37,566 nt of DNA from Geobacteraceae bacterium GWC2_53_11. Its GTDB lineage: Bacteria > Desulfobacterota > Desulfuromonadia > Geobacterales > Pseudopelobacteraceae. Below the pieces are notes generated by a model. That model searched no databases, had not been told where the DNA came from, and saw nothing but the letters and a program-made list of their open reading frames with translations. The number at the start of each line of letters is the position of its first letter. Positions within the stretch are counted from its first letter, which is position 1. Position numbers and translations under genes: made by a program. This document shows positions 32,593 to 37,566 of the stretch, piece after piece. The stretch covers positions 37,893 through 75,458 of the forward strand of contig MGZJ01000041.1 in assembly GCA_001802645.1 (NCBI GenBank), given 5' to 3'.

Positions 32593-33372
32593 TTACTCAG
32601 GCTTGCGCAGCTCCGCCACCATCTTGTCCACCAGCACCCAATTCCGTTTATAGTCCAGGTGGGTGCCGCCCTCTTTCCGTATCGCATCGCTGATACAGCG
32701 GTTGATGCGCTCCTGATCCGACTTGAGGATATGGATAAATCGGAATCCGCAGCGAAAACCTTCTTCAACATGCTGTTCCCAGACCGTCTCCGCCAGCGTA
32801 CAGACCGGAAGGCCGTCATCAAGTTCGATAAAAAACATGGAGAGCGGCGTCGGACGGTTGTTTGTGTCTACGGTAATCCCGATCCCGCCGGCGCTGAGGT
32901 TGATGGCGGTTTCCTGCAGGACAAGCCCCGGCAGCACCCCGTTGCTGCGGAGATGATCCATGACCCGCCGCCACTCCTTTTTGAAAAATGCGAGCGGAAA
33001 ACTTCCCCGCAGTTGAAACATTTTGGCTGAAAGCTCCGCACGGGGCACGATGCGCCGTTGAAACAATTCCAACGTGCCGTGCATGCGAAATTGAAAGTTA
33101 TTGCCCGTCACTATGCCGACCAGGTCGGCCAGCACCTGAATTCCGCTCCCCAGGGCCTCACTCGTCAGCTTATAGGTTACTTTTCCTGCTTCACTGTCAT
33201 GCCCGCCATGGGTGATCATCAATTCGAGAGAATCCACGCTGCTCTTGGTGACAACGCCGCTCAGCGACTCATAGATATCGCTGTTGCGCTCCTCCGACAT
33301 ATTGACCAGATAGACTTTCTGTCTCGGGCTGAAGTAACGGCTGTAATCATTGCAAAGCAAGTGAGGAGACAT
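32593..33372 (-). CDS. PilZ-domain c-di-GMP-binding protein
   Basis: 259 residues. An N-terminal YcgR-N-like part (about 12-110) is followed by a PilZ domain (about 105-230) with RRIVPR, giving the RxxxR motif, and NLSAGGIGI, the D/NxSxxG motif; RCGFRFIHI closes the domain. It therefore probably binds c-di-GMP. No ribosome binding site is evident at this ATG, so the start is not certain. It converges on the zinc-ribbon gene with only 7 bp between, and lies 140 bp from the histidine kinase gene. Confidence 0.85.
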   Translation of the reverse strand: MSPHLLCNDYSRYFSPRQKVYLVNMSEERNSDIYESLSGVVTKSSVDSLELMITHGGHDSEAGKVTYKLTSEALGSGIQVLADLVGIVTGNNFQFRMHGTLELFQRRIVPRAELSAKMFQLRGSFPLAFFKKEWRRVMDHLRSNGVLPGLVLQETAINLSAGGIGITVDTNNRPTPLSMFFIELDDGLPVCTLAETVWEQHVEEGFRCGFRFIHILKSDQERINRCISDAIRKEGGTHLDYKRNWVLVDKMVAELRKPE

Positions 33373-33512
33373 TTTGGTGGTCCGTGTGTTGCAGCGTGCG
33401 GACGGAATCGGCCGCGGGCGTCTCTTTGGAGTATCTAACAGGTGTATAGTACCTCAATCCGGCTGCAATTACCAGATGGCTGGAGCGGTTTTTTTAATGA
33501 AAACCCCGCCCG

Positions 33513-35591
33513 TCATTTCAGCATCTCCTCGATCTTTCTGACCAGGTCAACCGGGAAAATAGGTTTCATGAGCAGTTCCTGGTTGTCATCAACAAGCCCC
33601 TTGCTGCGAATAAAATCGGCAGTATAACCGGTCAGAAACAGGATCTTTATTCCCGGGCGCATTGCACGTATCTCTTCGTAGGTTTCGGTGCCGCTCTTCT
33701 TCGGCATGATCACATCAAACACCAGCAGATGAATGTCATTCTGATGCTCCTTGAATTTTTCAAGCGCGTCGTTGCCGTCTTCCGCCTCGATCACGGTATA
33801 GCCGAAGTCTCTGAGCGTGGTTGCAAGCAGACTGCGTATGGATGGCTCATCCTCCGCCAGCAGAATCGTCTCTGTGCCCCCCTCGGGAAAGCGGAGAACC
33901 TCTTTTGCCGCAACCACTTCACCTGACGTCAGCAAGGGGAGGAAAATCCTGAAGGTGGTCCCGTGGCCGGGTTCGCTGTAGACGTTAATATAACCGTTAT
34001 GCTGCTTGACGATCCCGTACACGATGGCCATCCCCAGGCCGGTCCCCTTGCCGGTTTCCTTGGTGGTAAAAAAAGGGTCGAAGATCTTTGCACAGGTATC
34101 CTTGTCCATGCCCATGCCGTTATCGGTTACCGAAATCAGGGCAAACGGGCCGGTTTTGCCATACCCGTGGCTCTTGATGAAACTGTCGTCCAATTCCACC
34201 GATTCCGTCTGGATGATCATGCGGCCTTCACTGCCGATGGCATCCCGGGCATTGGTGGCAAGGTTCATCAGCACCTGCTCTATCTGATTGCTGTCGGCAA
34301 GAATAAGCAGATCCTCTTCCTTGAAATTGGTTTCAAGCAGAATGTTCTCGCCGATGACCCGCTTCAGGAACTTTTCCACGTTCCGGACGATATCGTTCAG
34401 TTTTTCCGTTTTTGGATTCATGGCCTGTTTGCGGCTGAACGCCAACAGGCTGCGAGTGAGATGCGCCGCCCGCTCCGCAGCTTCGATAACGTGATCCGCA
34501 TACCCGCGCAACGGGTCAGCTTCATTGATCTTCTTCTGCAGCATGTTGCCGAACCCCATGATTACCGTGAGGATATTGTTGAAATCATGGGCAATACCTC
34601 CGGCCAGCTGGCCGATAGCCTCCATTTTCTGGGATTGGACGAGCTGCCCCCGCAAGGCTTCCCTTTCCCGCTCCAGGCGTCTGCGCTCGGTAATGTCCTG
34701 GAAAACGATAACGGCTCCCTCGATTGCCCCATTCTCGCGCAGTGGCGTACAGACATACTCCACGGTGAAATCGGAACCGTCCTTTCTCTGAAAGACGTCA
34801 TCAAAAACCTGCTGGCGGCTTCCTTCCCGCAAGGTGAGCGAGATAGGGCACTGGTCGAGAGAAAGAGCATCCCCTCCGGATGTCCGGTGGTGCAGCATAT
34901 GGTGCAGAGGCCCGCCCAACAACTCATCCTGGCTGAAGCCGAGCATTTTTGCGGCGGCAGGGTTGACGAACGTGGCATTGCCGTCACGATCAAGTCCGCA
35001 AATCCCCTCTCCCACCGAATCCAGAATCATGGTATTGCGATAGCTCAAATCATGAAGAGCCGTTTCTGCCGTTAGCCGTTCCGTAATGATGCTTTTCGTA
35101 TAGGCTTCATTACTTCGGCAGAGCTGAATGGCTTTGGCAAAGTTGCCGAGCACAGGCTGAAACAACTGGGTAAGAGGAAGGTTGCTGTCAGGCAGACGGG
35201 AGGAAAGCAGCAGGATCACGCCACAGTCGCTTACGGGCAGCTTCAGAAAGGCCCGGTAATAATCCCTGCGGCAGGGGAGCAGGGAGAGCAGGTCGGCAGT
35301 TTCCGAAAGTTCGGCGCCCCCTTGAAGCAGCGCGGAGGGAAGCCGGATCAAAGCACCCTGATATTGGGAAAGTTCAAAATCGCCGATCGACGTTTCCAGA
35401 CGTATATCCGCCATGCTGCCTGTTTGACCGGCTGACGTTCCTTCCGGATAGAGCAGCACCATCCCGCACGGAAAGGAGGTATGAAACAGCAGGCGTTGCA
35501 GCGTCTTGGTCAGCAGCGGCTGGACCTTGGTCTCACCGCCGATAACGATAGCCATCTCATACAGTATGGACAGGATCTGCTCACGATTCAT
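33513..35591 (-). CDS. PAS-containing hybrid sensor histidine kinase
   Basis: 692 residues from the ATG at 35591. Order: an N-terminal GAF-like sensory region (~10-160), a PAS domain (~183-300), a HisKA with the phosphoacceptor H335 in [10 protein letters not shown], a HATPase (N447, DNGMGM at 490, GKGTGLG at 514) and a C-terminal receiver with D626, T654 and K676. No transmembrane segment is seen, so it senses a cytosolic signal. It overlaps the FIST gene by 11 bp on the same strand. The longer frame adds 33 residues inside that gene. The receiver end of the phosphorelay partner is not in the window. Confidence 0.93.
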   Translation of the reverse strand: MNREQILSILYEMAIVIGGETKVQPLLTKTLQRLLFHTSFPCGMVLLYPEGTSAGQTGSMADIRLETSIGDFELSQYQGALIRLPSALLQGGAELSETADLLSLLPCRRDYYRAFLKLPVSDCGVILLLSSRLPDSNLPLTQLFQPVLGNFAKAIQLCRSNEAYTKSIITERLTAETALHDLSYRNTMILDSVGEGICGLDRDGNATFVNPAAAKMLGFSQDELLGGPLHHMLHHRTSGGDALSLDQCPISLTLREGSRQQVFDDVFQRKDGSDFTVEYVCTPLRENGAIEGAVIVFQDITERRRLEREREALRGQLVQSQKMEAIGQLAGGIAHDFNNILTVIMGFGNMLQKKINEADPLRGYADHVIEAAERAAHLTRSLLAFSRKQAMNPKTEKLNDIVRNVEKFLKRVIGENILLETNFKEEDLLILADSNQIEQVLMNLATNARDAIGSEGRMIIQTESVELDDSFIKSHGYGKTGPFALISVTDNGMGMDKDTCAKIFDPFFTTKETGKGTGLGMAIVYGIVKQHNGYINVYSEPGHGTTFRIFLPLLTSGEVVAAKEVLRFPEGGTETILLAEDEPSIRSLLATTLRDFGYTVIEAEDGNDALEKFKEHQNDIHLLVFDVIMPKKSGTETYEEIRAMRPGIKILFLTGYTADFIRSKGLVDDNQELLMKPIFPVDLVRKIEEMLK

Positions 35592-36744
35592 GGCGATCCC
35601 ATGTACAGCAGACGATTGCGCCGTTATGGAAGGAGGGATATCCCCCTTGCATCGAATGGCCGATTTCCCCCAGTGAAAGAGCGCCGGCAACCTGCATGGC
35701 TCCGGTAGCCTGCTGTATCTCCGTCAATTCGCACTCCGCCCGTTCCCCCAGGTGAATACGCCGGCCGGCACAATAAAAGGAGAGGATGCTGCCGCCCGCC
35801 AGCGTACCGCCAAGATCACGCAAACCATGGGCAAGCTTTTCCACGGTCTGAAGCGAATCCACCGCCGGGGCCTGCAAGAGCGTCAAAAGTGCGTTGGGTG
35901 GGACTTCTCCGACGCAGAATACGGAACCATCCTCTTCCAGGGCAACCGGCATGCGCACGATGATCTCGTTGTTGGCCCGCATGATTCCGAACGGAAAGTG
36001 CACGGCCAGTTGATAAAAATTTTCCCGATTGATGGTGACGTTGTATTGCGCTTTCACAACCTCCTGATAAACCTCGAAGGCGGGACGCCAGTCAATGGAG
36101 ATGATCCGGTTCCCTTCCGTTGAGGTGGCGGAAAGCACCTGTTCAGGAGCCTGATAGCAGTGTTCCGTCACGGCTCCCGGGTGGTCCGGCAGCAGCATAA
36201 ACAGTGCGCCGTTGCTCACCTGCCGGTTATTGTCGAACAGACATGGCATGGGCTGGAACGTTTCGCTGCCGGCGTTGGCGCCCATGTAGCGTACACGGTC
36301 GGCAAGCTTCAGGTATATCTCATCCAGAATAGTGGCAATGGTCGGTATCATGGAGTCGAAGATCATGCAGAGAGTACCGCTGCGCGGCCGGTCGAGACGA
36401 CTGACCACATCATCGGACATACGCCGGATGGTGTGATCGTATTCGGGATGCAGGGGAGAGAGAGAATCATAGAGGGCGGCATACGGCATGACATCGAAGC
36501 GAAGCAGCAGACAACCAGTGGTGCGAAAACGCGCATCAACAATCAGGGCAGGAAACACGGCACCGCACAGCGGTACCTTCATACGGCGGCAGACGTCCTG
36601 AAGCAGCGGCACCATGGTTTCACGATCAGACTCGGCCACCAGTGCCAATACGCCCATGGACGGACAACAGCGGCGCCACTCACCTAAACATGCCTCGATT
36701 TCCTCTGGCGCCTTGTTCTCGAAATATACGGTGCCGGTCGTCAT
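35581..36744 (-). CDS. FIST-domain sensory protein
   Basis: 387 residues: a FIST N domain (~20-215) and a FIST C domain (~225-370), the latter with MPVALEEDGSVFCVGEVPPNALLTLL and LGGTLAGGSILSFYCAGR. FIST proteins are proposed to bind small ligands such as amino acids. There is no signal peptide or transmembrane helix, so it is cytosolic. Its 3' end overlaps the histidine kinase start by 11 bp, so the two are coupled and FIST likely reports to the kinase. It is the first gene of its operon. Confidence 0.9.
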   Translation of the reverse strand: MTTGTVYFENKAPEEIEACLGEWRRCCPSMGVLALVAESDRETMVPLLQDVCRRMKVPLCGAVFPALIVDARFRTTGCLLLRFDVMPYAALYDSLSPLHPEYDHTIRRMSDDVVSRLDRPRSGTLCMIFDSMIPTIATILDEIYLKLADRVRYMGANAGSETFQPMPCLFDNNRQVSNGALFMLLPDHPGAVTEHCYQAPEQVLSATSTEGNRIISIDWRPAFEVYQEVVKAQYNVTINRENFYQLAVHFPFGIMRANNEIIVRMPVALEEDGSVFCVGEVPPNALLTLLQAPAVDSLQTVEKLAHGLRDLGGTLAGGSILSFYCAGRRIHLGERAECELTEIQQATGAMQVAGALSLGEIGHSMQGGYPSFHNGAIVCCTWDRHES

Positions 36745-36876
36745 AACGGTTTCCTTTCTGCATCAGGATGTTCAAGACTAAGTCACTCCGGTAGGTCGTG
36801 CACCATATCATTAATTTTACCACAAAAGAAATTTGATTCATCTGTCAGGCCGATATTTTATTGATTGCCGCGGGCA

Positions 36877-36906
36877 TAAAAAAAGCCGCCCATGCGCAGG
36901 CGGCTT
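36877..36906 (-). terminator. Rho-independent terminator of lysA
   Basis: On the minus strand AAGCCGCC (36906-36899) pairs with GGCGGCTT (36890-36883) around an 8-base loop, followed by a run of T (36882-36877). It lies 9 bp after the lysA stop. Confidence 0.92.
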
Positions 36907-36914
36907 AATCAATC

Positions 36915-37566
36915 TCACGGTGTAAAGCAATCCGGAGTGAAGTTAGTCGTGATGAAGTAGTCCTCGACCGTCTCGGCCCGGCGGATCAGTTCGACCGTGC
37001 CGTCGCTGCGGAGCAGCAACTCCTTGGGGCGCAGTCTGCCGTTGTACTGGAAACCCATGGCGTGGCCGTGGGCGCCGGTGTCATGGATGACCAGGATATC
37101 GCCGTCATCGATTGGCGGCAGTTCACGCTGAATTGCGAACTTGTCGTTGTTCTCGCAGAGGGAGCCGACCACGTCGTAGGTTTCGCTCTGCGGCAGGTCT
37201 TCCTTGCCGAGGACATCGATGTGGTGGTAGGCGTCGTAGAGTGCCGGGCGCATCAAGGCGGTCATGCAGGCGTCAACACCGATGTAGTTGCGGTAGGTCT
37301 GCTTGGCGTTGATTGCCGTCGTTACCAGGCAGCCATGCGGTCCGGTGATAAAGCGGCCGCTCTCCATCAGCATCTTCGGCGCAAAACCGTTGGCGCTCCG
37401 GAAGGCGTCGAAGAGGGCAGTGATCTCCGTAGCCATGGCGGCGAGGTTAAGACCTTCGTGCTCTGGGCGGTACGGGATGCCGAGGCCGCCGCCGATGTTG
37501 ACGAATTCGAGTTCAATGCCGAGTTCCTTCTTGAGCAGGGCGGTCAGTTCGAGGAGCATCCGTGCC
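36915..37566 (-). CDS. lysA: Diaminopimelate decarboxylase, 3' part
   Basis: The gene enters from the right edge; about 217 codons are present. The enzyme makes lysine from meso-diaminopimelate with PLP. Visible motifs are NIGGGLGIPY, the phosphate-binding glycine loop, ESGRFITGPHG, and the C-terminal SLCENNDKFAI (catalytic cysteine) with HDTGAHGHAMGFQYNGRLR. The pattern is the long LysA type found in Bacteroidetes and deltaproteobacteria. An ATG at 37559 is internal, not the start. The PLP lysine lies outside the window. Confidence 0.93.
   Translation of the reverse strand, partial: ARMLLELTALLKKELGIELEFVNIGGGLGIPYRPEHEGLNLAAMATEITALFDAFRSANGFAPKMLMESGRFITGPHGCLVTTAINAKQTYRNYIGVDACMTALMRPALYDAYHHIDVLGKEDLPQSETYDVVGSLCENNDKFAIQRELPPIDDGDILVIHDTGAHGHAMGFQYNGRLRPKELLLRSDGTVELIRRAETVEDYFITTNFTPDCFTP

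Noticed and set aside
33470-33512. Terminator after the histidine kinase gene
   Set aside because: A GGGG/AAAA-rich stretch resembles one, but the stem has mismatches and no clean T run follows.

Overview
The window looks like a chromosomal segment of a Geobacter-type bacterium (Geobacterales, former Deltaproteobacteria). The evidence is a two-heme c-type cytochrome, the hopanoid genes hpnJ and hpnK, a PTS-Ntr enzyme I, a two-domain polyphosphate:AMP phosphotransferase, DUF2845, DUF2277 and DUF3108 proteins, a FIST/hybrid histidine kinase pair and several families of intergenic palindromic repeats. The genus is an inference; there is no rRNA here.

Positions 1-8.9 kb are mostly housekeeping genes on the minus strand: an ASKHA (corrinoid-activator type) fragment at the edge, alr, ptsP, a pyrK-pyrD-mechanosensitive channel run, a PIN-domain toxin with its Phd-type antitoxin, and rimI. 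Positions 9-15 kb are on the plus strand: an EndoQ-like PHP endonuclease, then a drug-efflux operon (MarR regulator, TolC-like channel, EmrA-like adaptor, EmrB-like MFS pump). Two tiny lipoprotein genes on the minus strand follow.

Positions 15.5-17.6 kb form an AT-rich accessory island. It has a cluster of five TATATA-centred palindromes, an exported protein of unknown function, an integron-type attC site, the head of a DUF4062 gene, and the tail of an HD-GYP gene joined to it out of frame. Positions 17.6-21 kb carry small exported proteins, a TPR protein, a diheme cytochrome, DUF2277 and a membrane glycosyltransferase. Positions 21-28 kb on the minus strand hold an MliC-like lipoprotein, pap, proC, a small DMT transporter, hpnK, hpnJ, a helix-hairpin-helix exported protein and a DUF4350 protein. 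Positions 28-32.6 kb on the plus strand hold a conserved small protein, DUF3108, a TSUP permease, an antisense YajD-type HNH protein, and an SPFH-GYF_2 / zinc-ribbon pair. The end of the window on the minus strand has a PilZ protein, a hybrid histidine kinase coupled to a FIST sensor, and the 3' part of lysA.

The most unusual material is not in the genes. A ~190-bp imperfect palindrome sits upstream of ptsP, and its mismatches favour G-U pairing on one strand. A ~200-bp palindromic element inside the efflux operon is flanked by a 17-bp direct repeat that duplicates the emrA leader and ribosome binding site. A folded attC site ends a cassette-like segment bounded by identical GTTGAAC heptamers. 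These three are the best candidates for undescribed systems.
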